Source of the DNA: Kineococcus rhizosphaerae
GTDB lineage: Bacteria; Actinomycetota; Actinomycetes; Actinomycetales; Kineococcaceae
NCBI RefSeq assembly: GCF_003002055.1
Contig: NZ_PVZF01000012.1
Location: 124,001-188,000, forward strand
Direction: 5' to 3'
DNA: 64,000 nucleotides
Both the position numbers and the translations under genes were made by a program. The notes below the pieces were generated by a model. It was not told the origin of the DNA and made no database searches. It was given only the letters and a program-made list of their open reading frames with translations. Shown piece after piece: positions 37,149 through 48,848 of the stretch. Each line of letters opens with the position of its first letter. The stretch's first letter is position 1.

Positions 37149-37213
37149 GGGCTCGATGGTGCCACCCGGGCCCGTGCGCCACGCGGCGGACGGTGCGGGT
37201 GCGCGGGGGTGGC

Positions 37214-37639
37214 TCAGCCCCGGAAGGGCGGCGGGGGAGCGGCCAGGGTCGCGCGGGGACAGTCCTTCAGACGCAGCCCGCCGTGGCCGAGGGCCTCGTC
37301 GCACAACGACTCCACGCTCCAGCCGAGCTGGCTGCCGAACAGGGTCACCGTCACGCGGTAGATCGTGATCTCGTACTTGGTCGGCGTGCCGTAGGCGACG
37401 TGGATGCGGCCGATCAGCTCCGCGCCGGCGGCGTTGTCGGGGCCGTGCCAGGGGCGGTCGTAGCGGCTCCACAGCGAGGGGCCGGCCTGCCAGACCCCGC
37501 CGTTCTGGACGTCGCGCAGGGCGAGCTCGACGAGGACGGACCGGGCCGCCTCCTCGGGCACGATGGCGGCGGGCCGGATGACCTCGGAGATCTCGCCGAC
37601 GGCGGCGCGCGGCGCGGGCTGGGCGGGCTGGTCGTCCAC
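37214..37639 (-). CDS. conserved-looking protein of unknown function
   Basis: A 141-residue protein with a compact alpha/beta core (RSVLVELALRDVQNGGVWQ; AELIGRIHVAYGTPTKYEITIYRVTVT; GWSVESLCDEALGHGGLRL). There is no signal peptide or transmembrane segment. I do not recognise the family. It is in line with the 212-residue unknown gene downstream and divergent from the DUF3145 gene. The GTG start at 37639 has a GAGAGGA stretch a little upstream. Confidence 0.75.
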   Translation of the reverse strand: MDDQPAQPAPRAAVGEISEVIRPAAIVPEEAARSVLVELALRDVQNGGVWQAGPSLWSRYDRPWHGPDNAAGAELIGRIHVAYGTPTKYEITIYRVTVTLFGSQLGWSVESLCDEALGHGGLRLKDCPRATLAAPPPPFRG

Positions 37640-37844
37640 GCGGGGTCCTCTCGGCGGTTCGGGCACGGGTCCGAGTGCTCCATCGGCAGCGCGTGTCGTG
37701 GACCTGAGCTTGATCCGTGAGGCATGATGGGCCGCAGTACGAAGCTGCACACCGTGTAGTTGGAGCACCACTGCGGGTTCCGCCCTGCGTGTCGTGAGGT
37801 CGTTGGGGAAGACGTCCCTCACACCGACGCAGAAGGAGCCAGGC

Positions 37845-38351
37845 ATGTCCGGTGCGACGACCCGCGGCGTGCTCTTCGTGCACTCCGCACCGCGAGCGCT
37901 CGTCCCGCACATCGAGTGGGCAGCCGGCGGTGTCCTCGGCGTGCGCGCGTCCTTCGAGTGGACGGGCCAGCCGGTCGCTCCGGGCTGCCTGCGGGCCGAG
38001 TACTCCTGGCAGGCGCCGCAGGGCAGCGGTGCCCTGCTGGCCTCCGCGCTGCGCGGCTGGGCGCACCTGCGCTTCGAGGTGACCGAGGAACCGTCCCCCG
38101 GCTGCGACGGCGGCCGCTGGAGCCACACCCCCGCGCTGGGGATCTTCCACGCCGCGACCGACGTCCACGGCAACGTCCAGGTCCCCGAGGACCGCGTCCA
38201 CGCGGCCATGGAACTGCTGACCACCGGTGACGCCGCGGGGGCTCGTCGCGCCCTCGCGCTCGCCGTCGGTGAGGCCTGGGACTGCGAGCTCGAGGCGTTC
38301 CGCCACGCCGGGGACGACACGCCCGTCCGCTGGCTGCACCAGGTCGGCTGA
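37845..38351 (+). CDS. DUF3145 protein
   Basis: A 168-residue actinobacterial protein beginning SGATTRGVLFVHSAPRALVPHIEW, the DUF3145 signature. It often lies next to the fatty acid synthase genes fabD-fabH-acpP-fabF in actinobacteria, as here, which suggests a connected but unproven role. The ATG follows AAGGAG. It ends in front of a very long hairpin shared with fabF. Confidence 0.88.
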   Translation: MSGATTRGVLFVHSAPRALVPHIEWAAGGVLGVRASFEWTGQPVAPGCLRAEYSWQAPQGSGALLASALRGWAHLRFEVTEEPSPGCDGGRWSHTPALGIFHAATDVHGNVQVPEDRVHAAMELLTTGDAAGARRALALAVGEAWDCELEAFRHAGDDTPVRWLHQVG

Positions 38352-38370
38352 GACCGCACACCCGGCAGAG

Positions 38371-38439
38371 CCCCGCGCAACGCACACGTCGCGCCCGCCG
38401 GACCAGGCCCGGCGGGCGCGACGTGTGCGTTGCGCGGGG
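38371..38439. terminator. 31-bp perfect hairpin between convergent DUF3145 and fabF
   Basis: Bases 38371-38401 (starting CCCCGCGCAACGCACACG) pair without mismatch with 38409-38439 across the seven-base loop ACCAGGC. It serves both convergent transcripts. Its length is far beyond that of a normal terminator. Confidence 0.85.
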
Positions 38440-38450
38440 GTGGGGACGCC

Positions 38451-39722
38451 TCAGCCGGCGGCGAACACCGCGCTGACGTTGTGGCCGCCGAAGCCGAACG
38501 CGTTGTTCAGGCCCACGAGCGTCCCCGTGGCCGGCAGCGGGCGCGACTCCTTGCGGACGACGTCCAGGGACACCTCGGGGTCGAGGTCGTCGACGTTGAT
38601 CGTCGGCGGGGCGACCCGGTCGCGCAGCGCGAGGATCGTGAAGATGCTCTCCACCGCCCCGGCCGCGCCCAGCAGGTGACCCGTCATGGACTTCGTCGCC
38701 GACACCGCGATGCCGTCGACCGCGTCGCCGAGCGCCAGGCGCAGGCCCTTGTCCTCCGCGACGTCCCCGACGGGCGTGGAGGTGGCGTGGGCGTTGATGT
38801 GGACGACGTCGCGCGCCGACAGGCCGGCCTGGGCCAGCGCGTCGCGGATCGCCCGGCTGACCCCCGCGCCCTCGGGCTCGGGCGCGGCCACGTGGTAGGC
38901 GTCCGCGGACAGCCCGGCGCCCAGGACCTCGGCGTGGATGCGCGCGCCGCGGGCCGTGGCGTGCTCCTCGGACTCCAGGACCAGGATCCCGGCACCCTCC
39001 CCGAGCACGAAGCCGTCGCGGGCGGTGTCGAAGGGCCGCGAGGCCCGTTCGGGGTCCTCGTTGCGCTTGCTCATGGCGTGCATCGAGGTGAAGGAGGCGA
39101 TGGGCAGCGGGTGGATCGCCGCCTCCGTCCCCCCGCAGATGACGATGTCGGCCCGCCCGGTGCGGATCATGTCCACGCCGTACGCGATGGCCTCGGCCCC
39201 GGACGCACACGCGCTGACGGGGGTGTGCGCCCCGGCGCGGGCGGTGAACTCGATGCTGATCGCGGCCGTCGGGCCGTTGGCCATGAGCATCGGGACGGTC
39301 AGGGGCAGGACGCGCCGAGCGCCCTTCTCCTTCAGCGTGTCGTACGCCGTCAGGAGGGTCCAGATCCCGCCGATGCCGGTCGCGACGACCGAACCGAGGC
39401 GCAGCGGGTCGACCTCGGGGGAGCCGGCGTCGGCCCACGCCTCGCGGGCGGCGATGACCGCGAACTGCTGGGACGGGTCCAACCGCTTGATCTCCCGGCG
39501 TTCCAGCACGCTGTCGGCGCGCACGGCGGCCTGGGCGGCGAACGTCACGGGCAGCTCGAACTCGTTGATCCAGTCGTCGGTGATGGGGCGCGCCCCGGAA
39601 CGGCCCGCGAGCGCGGCCTCCCAGCTGGTGCGCACGTCGCCGCCGAGCGGAGTGGTGGCCCCCAGCCCGGTGACGACGACGCGGCGCGACGACTTCGACG
39701 AGGTCGACGGGGTCGTGGTCAT
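38451..39722 (-). CDS. fabF: beta-ketoacyl-ACP synthase II
   Basis: A 423-residue condensing enzyme of type II fatty acid synthesis. The catalytic Cys is in SACASGAEA near 173, with His in INAHATSTP near 309 and in GHLLGAAGAVE near 347; FGFGGHN is near the end. It elongates acyl-ACP with malonyl-ACP. It is the last gene of the fasR-fabD-fabH-acpP-fabF run and lies 104 bases after acpP. Confidence 0.96.
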   Translation of the reverse strand: MTTTPSTSSKSSRRVVVTGLGATTPLGGDVRTSWEAALAGRSGARPITDDWINEFELPVTFAAQAAVRADSVLERREIKRLDPSQQFAVIAAREAWADAGSPEVDPLRLGSVVATGIGGIWTLLTAYDTLKEKGARRVLPLTVPMLMANGPTAAISIEFTARAGAHTPVSACASGAEAIAYGVDMIRTGRADIVICGGTEAAIHPLPIASFTSMHAMSKRNEDPERASRPFDTARDGFVLGEGAGILVLESEEHATARGARIHAEVLGAGLSADAYHVAAPEPEGAGVSRAIRDALAQAGLSARDVVHINAHATSTPVGDVAEDKGLRLALGDAVDGIAVSATKSMTGHLLGAAGAVESIFTILALRDRVAPPTINVDDLDPEVSLDVVRKESRPLPATGTLVGLNNAFGFGGHNVSAVFAAG

Positions 39723-39826
39723 GGTCGGTCAGCTCCTCCTGGAACTCGGACGGCGTGGGTGGTGCGGGGAGCCGGCCCGCGGGTGCGGGCCGGCCCCTGT
39801 GGTGCGTGTCGTGCCGGTGGTGCTTC

Positions 39827-40072
39827 TCAGCCCTGGGCCTGCGAGATGTAGGCGACGGCGTCGCCGACGGTGCGCAGGTTCTTCACGTCCTCGTCGGGGA
39901 TGCGGACGCTGAACTTCTCCTCCGCGTTCACGACGATCGTCATCATCGACAGCGAGTCGATGTCGAGGTCGTCGGTGAAGGACTTGTCCGACTCGACGCT
40001 GTCGGTGGGCAGGCCCGTCTCCTCGTTCACGATCTCGGCGAGACCGCTGAGGATCTCCTGCTCACTGGCCAT
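39827..40072 (-). CDS. acpP: acyl carrier protein
   Basis: An 81-residue acidic carrier protein with the phosphopantetheine serine in DLDIDSLSM (Ser40). It holds the growing fatty acid chain. ATG 40072 (MASEQEIL) has GGAG at the right distance and is preferred over the ATG four codons upstream. It lies between fabH and fabF. Confidence 0.96.
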   Translation of the reverse strand: MASEQEILSGLAEIVNEETGLPTDSVESDKSFTDDLDIDSLSMMTIVVNAEEKFSVRIPDEDVKNLRTVGDAVAYISQAQG

Positions 40073-40160
40073 GCGTGGCTCCATCCGTGTGGACGGCGAC
40101 CCGTTCGGGACGCCGGAACGACCTGACCGCGGGGATCGCGGCCAGGAGAACAGCAGCCGG

Positions 40161-41252
40161 CTACGGGAGCCGGACGACCTGGGCGGCGTAGGACAGGCCC
40201 GCGCCGTAACCGATCAGCAGGGCGAGACCGCCCGAGGGGGCGTCCCCGTCGGCCATCGCGCGCTCCATCGCCAACGGGATCGAGGCCGCCGACGTGTTGC
40301 CCATGTCGACGATGTCGCGGGCGACGTGCACGGTCTCGGGCAGCTTGAGCTGCTTGACCATGGCGTCGATGATGCGCGCGTTGGCCTGGTGGGGGACGAA
40401 GACGTCGATCTGGTCGGCGCTGACGCCGGCGGCGTCGAGCGCGGCCTGGGCGACGGGAGCCATCTGCCACACGGCCCAGCGGAACACCGACTGGCCCTGC
40501 TGCTCCAGGTAGGGCCAGCCGGGAGCGTCCTCGGGCTGCGGCCCGGACTCGTCGGCGGACTCCGGCTCGGCCGCGGTGGCGGTCGCGATCGGGTCCGGGG
40601 AGGCCTTCGCGGTGCCGTCGATGACGTCGCGCAGCTCCAGCCAGGAGAACTTGCTCTTGATCAGCTCCGACTGGCCGCCGTCCGAGCCCCACACCGTCGG
40701 CCCGACGCCGACCTCGTCGGAGATCCCGACGACGGCCGCACCGGCGCCGTCGGCGAAGAGGAAGGCCGTCGAGCGGTCGTGCTTGTCGGTGAAGTCGGAC
40801 AGCTTCTCGGCGCCGACCACCAGCACGTTGCGGGCCGTCCCGCCGCGCACGAGGTCCGTGGCCAGGGCGATGCCGTGGCAGAACCCGGCGCAGCCGGCGG
40901 AGATGTCGAAGGCCGCCGCGGGGGTCGCGCCGAGCCGGTGCGCGACGACGGCCGCCGCGGCCGGGGTCTGGAACGGGTAGGAGACGGTCGCCAGGATGAC
41001 GGCGTCGACGTCGGAGCCCGTCAGGCCCGCCGCCGCCAGCGCCTTCGCGCCGGCGTCCTCGCTCATGTCCACGACCGAGACGTCGGGGGCGGCCCAGCGG
41101 CGGGCCTTGATGCCGGTGCGCTGCTGGATCCACTCGTCCGAGCTCTCGATCCAGGTGCACACCTCGTCGTTGTCGATGATGCGCGGCGGACGGTGCGCGC
41201 CGATGCCGAGGATGCGCGCCTCGCGCGTGGGGGCGTTCGTCAGAGCGGTCAC
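40161..41252 (-). CDS. fabH: beta-ketoacyl-ACP synthase III
   Basis: A 363-residue enzyme that starts fatty acid chains from acyl-CoA and malonyl-ACP. The catalytic Cys is in DISAGCAGFCHG near 120, His in PHQANARIID near 287 and Asn in GNTSAASIP near 317. An acidic, proline/alanine-rich insert (around residues 212-240, containing TATAAEPESADESGPQPEDA) is longer than usual for the family. The GTG overlaps the fabD stop by four bases. Confidence 0.95.
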   Translation of the reverse strand: MTALTNAPTREARILGIGAHRPPRIIDNDEVCTWIESSDEWIQQRTGIKARRWAAPDVSVVDMSEDAGAKALAAAGLTGSDVDAVILATVSYPFQTPAAAAVVAHRLGATPAAAFDISAGCAGFCHGIALATDLVRGGTARNVLVVGAEKLSDFTDKHDRSTAFLFADGAGAAVVGISDEVGVGPTVWGSDGGQSELIKSKFSWLELRDVIDGTAKASPDPIATATAAEPESADESGPQPEDAPGWPYLEQQGQSVFRWAVWQMAPVAQAALDAAGVSADQIDVFVPHQANARIIDAMVKQLKLPETVHVARDIVDMGNTSAASIPLAMERAMADGDAPSGGLALLIGYGAGLSYAAQVVRLP

Positions 41253-42211
41253 AGAGCGGCCTCCGTCGTGAGGGTGGCGGCCACGCCACCGTGGTCGGAG
41301 ATCATGGCGCGGGCCCGGTCCAGGTCGTCCGGCGTCTTCAGCGCCAGCACGTCCACACCCTTCAGTGTGCGCTTGGCCAGGTTGGTCAACGTCCCCGCGG
41401 GGGGCACCTCGATCAAGCCGGTCACCCCGAGGCGGGCGAAGGTCGCGGTCACGAGGTCCCAGCGCACGGGCCGGGAGACCTGCGCCACGAGGCGCTGCAG
41501 GAACTGCGCGCCGTCGGTCACGAGCTCGCCGTCGGCGTTCGCGGCGATCGGCAGCGCCGCCGTGCCCGGGTCGATCCCGGCGGACAGCTGCTCCAGGGCG
41601 CCGACCGCGGGGGCCATGTGCTCGGTGTGGAAGGCGCCCGCGACCTGCAGGGGGATCACCCGCGCCTTGGCCGGGGGGTTCCCGGCGAGGGCGGCCAGCG
41701 CCTCCAGCGTCCCGGCGGCGACGGTCTGGCCCCCGCCGTTGGCGTTGGCCGCGGTCAGGCCCAGCTCGGCGAGCCGGGCGGCGACCTCGTCGGCGTCCCC
41801 GCCCAGGACCGCGCTCATGCCGGTGGGCGTCGTCGCCGCGGCCGCGGCCATGCCCCGGCCCCGTTCGCGGACCAGGACGAGGGCCTGCTCGGGGGTCAGG
41901 GCGCCCGTGGCGGCGGCGGCGGTGAGCTCGCCCACGGAGTGGCCCGCGACGGCGCCCGCGGCACCGGCCAGCTCGGCGGGGGAGGCGAACAGCTCGCGCA
42001 GCCCCAGCAGACCCGCCGCGACGATCAGCGGCTGGGCGACGGCGGTGTCGCGCAGGGTGTCGGCGTCGGACACCGTCCCGTGCGCCACGAGGTCGTCACC
42101 GACGACGGCCGAGGCCCAGCGCAGCCGGTCCGCGACCCCGGGCAGTTCGAGCCAGGGAGCGAGGAAGCCGGGCGACTGGGAGCCCTGGCCGGGGAAGACG
42201 AAGACGAGCAC
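41249..42211 (-). CDS. fabD: malonyl-CoA:ACP transacylase
   Basis: A 320-residue acyltransferase (LVFVFPGQGSQSPGFL) with the catalytic serine in GHSVGELTAAA near 92 and the His in GAFHTEHMAP. It loads malonate onto ACP. GTG start; 54 bases after fasR and overlapping fabH by four bases. Confidence 0.96.
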   Translation of the reverse strand: MLVFVFPGQGSQSPGFLAPWLELPGVADRLRWASAVVGDDLVAHGTVSDADTLRDTAVAQPLIVAAGLLGLRELFASPAELAGAAGAVAGHSVGELTAAAATGALTPEQALVLVRERGRGMAAAAATTPTGMSAVLGGDADEVAARLAELGLTAANANGGGQTVAAGTLEALAALAGNPPAKARVIPLQVAGAFHTEHMAPAVGALEQLSAGIDPGTAALPIAANADGELVTDGAQFLQRLVAQVSRPVRWDLVTATFARLGVTGLIEVPPAGTLTNLAKRTLKGVDVLALKTPDDLDRARAMISDHGGVAATLTTEAAL

Positions 42212-42265
42212 CCGCTCACCCTGCCTCCCGCGGGCCCCGCGGCGCGGTCACGACGCTCACCGAGT

Positions 42266-43492
42266 TCACCCGCCAGACTTGTAGGTTTCCTCCAACCGCG
42301 TGCTCCGCGCCGCCCCGGGGACGTGCGAGAGGCGACCGAGCGCGAGGGCCGTCTGCAGCACGAAACGCTCCCGGGGGGCCGACGGCGTCCACCCCGAGAC
42401 CTCTGCGACGCGCCGCAACCGGTAGCGCACCGTGTTGGCGTGTACGTACAGCGACCGCGCGCACGCTTCCAGTGACCCTCCGTGGGCGAGGTAGGCGGTC
42501 AGAGTCTCCAGCAGCGAGCCCCCGGCCTCCAGCAGCGGGGCGTAGGCCCGGTCCACCAGTGCCCGCCGGGCGGTCGCGTCCCCCGACAGGGCGCGCTCGG
42601 GCAGCAGGTCGTCGGCCAGGACCGGTCGCGGCGCCTCCGGCCAGGCCCGGGCCGCGACGACCCCCGCCTGCGCCGCGCGCGCCGAGCGCGCCGCCACCGG
42701 CAGGCTCGAGACCGTCGGGCCCACGACGACCGGCCCCGGCCCGAACTCACCGGCCGCCAGCTTCTCCGCCGTGGCGTGCGCGTCCAGGGCACCGGACAGG
42801 ACCACGACCAGGCGGTCGCCCTGCACCCCGACGAGGGCCTCGCCGCCGTCCTCGCGGGCCAGGGACCGGACCCGCGCGACGGCGCTCGCGGACTCCTGCT
42901 CGGCGGCCGGCCCGATCACGACCGTGGTGGGGGCCACCAGCGTCCACCCCAGGGCGGCGGCGCGGGAGGCGATGGTGTCCTCGCCGTCGCCGCGCAGGAC
43001 CGCGTCGACGACGAGGGCCTCCAGGCGGGCGTCCCAGGCCCCGCGGGTCTCGGCGGCGCGGGCGTAGACCGCGGCGGCGGCGAAGGCCACCTCGCGGGAG
43101 TAGCGCAGCAGCGCCTCCCGGGCCAGGACCTGCTCGGCCGGGTCGCCGTCGCCGACGACGGCGTCCAGCCCCTCCTCCACGACGGTGATCGCCGTGCGCA
43201 CCAGCTCCACGGTCTGCTGGAGGGTGACCGAGCGCATCAGCTCGCGCGGGGCGGTGCCGAAGACCGTCGTCTTGGCCAGGACCTCCGGGTCGGGTTCGGA
43301 CAACCACCGCAGGAAGTCGCCGAACCCGGCCTGGGCCACCAGGCCCACCCAGGAGCGCTCGTCGGCGGGCAGGTCGGTGTACCAGGGGTGGGCCTGGTCC
43401 ATCCGCGCCGTGATGGCGGAGGCGAAGGAGCCCTGGGCGGCCTCCAGGCGGCGGACCGTCGCGGGCGACAGGTCGGTCCGGTCGGCAGGCAC
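42266..43492 (-). CDS. fasR: PucR-type regulator of fatty acid synthesis, FasR-like
   Basis: A 408-residue regulator with a C-terminal PucR/CdaR helix-turn-helix (GSLEACARSLYVHANTVRYRLRRVAEVSG). Its position directly before fabD matches FasR, the activator of the fab operon in Streptomyces, and Rv2242 in M. tuberculosis. The middle part is a GGDEF-like pseudo-enzyme fold typical of the family. The GTG at 43492 (PADRTDLSPATVRR) is chosen. It probably controls its own operon. Confidence 0.85.
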   Translation of the reverse strand: MPADRTDLSPATVRRLEAAQGSFASAITARMDQAHPWYTDLPADERSWVGLVAQAGFGDFLRWLSEPDPEVLAKTTVFGTAPRELMRSVTLQQTVELVRTAITVVEEGLDAVVGDGDPAEQVLAREALLRYSREVAFAAAAVYARAAETRGAWDARLEALVVDAVLRGDGEDTIASRAAALGWTLVAPTTVVIGPAAEQESASAVARVRSLAREDGGEALVGVQGDRLVVVLSGALDAHATAEKLAAGEFGPGPVVVGPTVSSLPVAARSARAAQAGVVAARAWPEAPRPVLADDLLPERALSGDATARRALVDRAYAPLLEAGGSLLETLTAYLAHGGSLEACARSLYVHANTVRYRLRRVAEVSGWTPSAPRERFVLQTALALGRLSHVPGAARSTRLEETYKSGG

Positions 43493-43508
43493 CCTGCGAG
43501 CGTAGGGG

Positions 43509-43946
43509 CTACCAGTCGGGCAGCAGGTACGGGGACAGGCACCAGCGGACCGTGCCCAGGGAGACGGCCGCGGCCAGCGACACGGCGGCGACCGCCCCCG
43601 CGAAGGCGAGGTCGGGCGGCAGGGCCGAACCGACCGCCAGCACGAGCGCGCCGGACCCGACCAGCGGGGGCAGCAGCGCCGTGCGCAGCACGGTCTCCCA
43701 CTGCACCCGGCGGTGCACGACGTGGACCACGAGGGCGGTGACGGACTGGGTGAGGACCCCGGCCAGCAGTCCGACGAGCACCCCCGCGTACACGAAGACG
43801 GCGTCCCAGTGCCCGAAGGGGGCGCCGGAGCCCAGGACGGCGCCCGTGGCACCGCCCACGAGCCCGCCCGCCCCCAAGCCGACCAGCAGCAGCCGCCCGA
43901 GGACGGTCACCCCGACCTCCTCGGGCAGCAGCTGCCGGCTCGTCAC
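43509..43946 (-). CDS. small membrane protein of unknown function
   Basis: A 145-residue protein with four hydrophobic segments (LLLVGLGAGGLVGGATGAV; VFVYAGVLVGLLAGVLT; LPPLVGSGALVLAVGSAL; LAFAGAVAAVSLAAAVSL). It has no recognised domain. It lies between aceE and fasR in the same direction with gaps of 12 and 16 bases, so it is part of that transcription unit. The function is unknown. Confidence 0.75.
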   Translation of the reverse strand: MTSRQLLPEEVGVTVLGRLLLVGLGAGGLVGGATGAVLGSGAPFGHWDAVFVYAGVLVGLLAGVLTQSVTALVVHVVHRRVQWETVLRTALLPPLVGSGALVLAVGSALPPDLAFAGAVAAVSLAAAVSLGTVRWCLSPYLLPDW

Positions 43947-43958
43947 CGCGGGCTCACC

Positions 43959-46712
<2,754 letters not shown>

Positions 46713-46798
46713 GGTGGTGGTCCTCCCGCATTCGTCGAGGGCCCGCCGGACCCCCTCGCGGTCAGCGGTGGGGGGTGCGTCGGACCCAGCTGGTGGGT

Positions 46799-47677
46799 TC
46801 AGGTTAGGACGGACGTCGGAGGCCGGCCCACCCCGGTCCCCGCTGCGACGTCGACCCGGTGCTCACCCGCGTAGACGTTGGCGCGGGGCGGGCGCACGAA
46901 ACCGAGCAGGGTCATGCCGGCCCCGCGGGCCAGGGACACCGCCAGCGACGACGGCGCGGACACCGCGACGAGCACCGGCACCCCGGCCATCGCCGCCTTC
47001 TGGACGAGCTCGAAGGACGCGCGGCCCGAGACCACGAGCACGTCCGCGCGCAGCGGCAGCCGCCCCTCGCGCAGGGCCCAGCCGACCACCTTGTCGACGG
47101 CGTTGTGCCGCCCGACGTCCTCGCGCACGCACAGCAGGTCGCCGTCGGCCGTGAACAGCCCGGCCGCGTGCAGCCCGCCCGTGCGCTCGAACGTCGACTG
47201 CGCGGCCCGCAGGGCGTCGGGCAGGGCGGCCAGGACCTCGGCCCGGACCCGGACGTCGTCGGTGCCGGTCGGTGCGGCCGGCGCGCGGGACAGCACGTCC
47301 TCGACGCTGACCGAGCCGCAGACCCCGCACGCCGACGTCGTGGGGAACGGGCGGGCCACCCGGTCCCCGGCCAGCCGGCTGCCCGGCCGGGCGCCGATCT
47401 GCAGCAGGTTGTACGTCGGCGCCCCGTCGGGGCCCACGTCGGTGCAGTGCCGCATCGCGACCACGTCGTCGGCGCTCGTGAGCAGCCCCTCGGCGTGCAG
47501 GAAGCCCAGGGCGAGCTCCACGTCGTGGCCGGGGGTGCGCATCGTCACGGTCAGCTGCTCGCCGTCGACCTCGAGCTGCAGCGGCTCCTCGACGGCGAGG
47601 GTGTCGGCGCGCTCGGACGCCGTGCCCGTGCTCAGGTCCAGCCGCGTCGTGCGCGCCCGGACCGAGGAGATCGCCAC
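46799..47677 (-). CDS. fdhD: formate dehydrogenase sulfurtransferase FdhD
   Basis: A 292-residue protein needed to sulfurate the molybdenum cofactor of formate dehydrogenase. The CGVCG cysteine pair lies near 116-120 in [16 protein letters not shown], and [17 protein letters not shown] is the other family signature. No formate dehydrogenase gene is in the window. It is divergent from the DUF3052 gene. Confidence 0.93.
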   Translation of the reverse strand: MAISSVRARTTRLDLSTGTASERADTLAVEEPLQLEVDGEQLTVTMRTPGHDVELALGFLHAEGLLTSADDVVAMRHCTDVGPDGAPTYNLLQIGARPGSRLAGDRVARPFPTTSACGVCGSVSVEDVLSRAPAAPTGTDDVRVRAEVLAALPDALRAAQSTFERTGGLHAAGLFTADGDLLCVREDVGRHNAVDKVVGWALREGRLPLRADVLVVSGRASFELVQKAAMAGVPVLVAVSAPSSLAVSLARGAGMTLLGFVRPPRANVYAGEHRVDVAAGTGVGRPPTSVLT

Positions 47678-47853
47678 GGACCCACTGTCTCACCCTGGGC
47701 CCGGACAGGAGCGCTGGAGGGGCGCCCGGCGCCGCCGCGAGGGGCCCGCGCGGCGCTCCGTCTTGCGCGCAGCCCCGTTCCTCCGCTCCACTAGGAGGTC
47801 AAGAGCGTCGTGAGCCCCCGCCTGCAGGGGGCCAGGAGGAAGGTAGGACATCA

Positions 47854-48282
47854 GTGGGTGCGACCGCGGACCCTGCGGCGGATGTGGCCGCAGCGGCCAA
47901 GCTGGGCTTCAAACCGGGGCAACTGGTCCAGGAGTTCGGCTGGGACGAGCAGGTCGACGAGGACTTCCGGGCGGCCGTCGAGGAGCTCGTGGGCAGTGAG
48001 CTGCTCGACGAGGACGCCGACGACGTCGCCGACGTCGTCCTGTGCTGGTACCGGGAAGGGGACGGCGACCTCGTCGACGCCCTCGTCGACTCCATCACCA
48101 ACCTCGCCGACGGCGGGATCGTGTGGCTCCTGACGCCCAAGAAGGGCCGTCCCGGCAACGTCAACGCCTCCGAGATCGACGAGGCGGCGCCGACGGCCGG
48201 CCTGCACGCGACGTCCAGCGTGAGCGCGTGCGCGAACTGGGCCGGCACGCGCATGACCACGCCCAAGAGCGGGCGCCGCTGA
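47854..48282 (+). CDS. DUF3052 protein
   Basis: A 142-residue acidic actinobacterial protein (AAAKLGFKPGQLVQEFGWDEQVDEDFR; WLLTPKKGRPGNVNASEIDEAAPTAGLHATSS), the DUF3052 pattern. It lies next to an AhpE-like peroxiredoxin and near aceE, as in M. tuberculosis. The function is unknown. The GTG follows AGGAGGAAGG. Confidence 0.88.
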   Translation: MGATADPAADVAAAAKLGFKPGQLVQEFGWDEQVDEDFRAAVEELVGSELLDEDADDVADVVLCWYREGDGDLVDALVDSITNLADGGIVWLLTPKKGRPGNVNASEIDEAAPTAGLHATSSVSACANWAGTRMTTPKSGRR

Positions 48283-48737
48283 ACCTGGAGGTCGGGGACG
48301 GCTTTCCCGTCCCCGACACCGTCCTGGCGGACCAGCACGGCGACCGGCTCGCCCTGCGCGAGCTGTGGGAGCAGGGGCCGGTGCTGCTGGTGTGCGTGCC
48401 CGCGGCGTTCTCCACGCACTGCACCGCCGAGCTCGGCGCGCTGGCGTTCGAGATCGACCGCTTCGACGACGCGGGCGTCCAGCTCGCGGCCCTGTCGTGC
48501 GACCCCGTCCCGGCCCTGCGGGCCTGGGGCGAGGACCGCGTCTACCCCTTCCCCCTGCTCAGCGACTTCTGGCCGCACGGGCAGGTCAGTCGTGCCCTGG
48601 GCGCCTTCGACGCCGAACTCGGTGTGGCGCAGCGGCTCTCGCTGCTCGTCGCGGACGGGGTCGTGCGCTGGACGCTGCGCGGGCAGGCCGGGGCGCCGAG
48701 GTCGCTGAAGGCGCACCTGGCCGCCCTGGAGGTCTGA
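48279..48737 (+). CDS. AhpE-like peroxiredoxin
   Basis: A protein of about 152 residues with a thioredoxin-like fold and the peroxidatic cysteine in VPAAFSTHCTAELGALAFE. It reduces peroxides in the cytoplasm and resembles one-cysteine AhpE of actinobacteria. The start is uncertain: a CTG overlapping the DUF3052 stop (48279), or GTG 48228 within that gene; no ATG is available. It is probably coupled to DUF3052. Confidence 0.85.
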   Translation: MNLEVGDGFPVPDTVLADQHGDRLALRELWEQGPVLLVCVPAAFSTHCTAELGALAFEIDRFDDAGVQLAALSCDPVPALRAWGEDRVYPFPLLSDFWPHGQVSRALGAFDAELGVAQRLSLLVADGVVRWTLRGQAGAPRSLKAHLAALEV

Positions 48738-48740
48738 GGG

Positions 48741-48813
48741 TGGGCCCGGCCGGGCTCGAACCGACGACAGCCGCGGTGTAAGCGCGGTGCTCTACCAACT
48801 GAGCTACAGGCCC
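48741..48813 (-). tRNA. tRNA-Val (UAC)
   Basis: On the minus strand the 73-base sequence folds as a full cloverleaf: acceptor GGGCCTG with CGGGCCC, D-arm GCTCAGTTGGTAGAGC, anticodon stem CCGCG/CGCGG with loop CTTACAC (anticodon TAC), and T-loop TTCGAGC. CCA is not encoded. It reads valine GUA codons. Confidence 0.96.
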
Positions 48814-48848
48814 CTGCGGGACCACGGTAACCGTTAGTCTCAGGCCCC

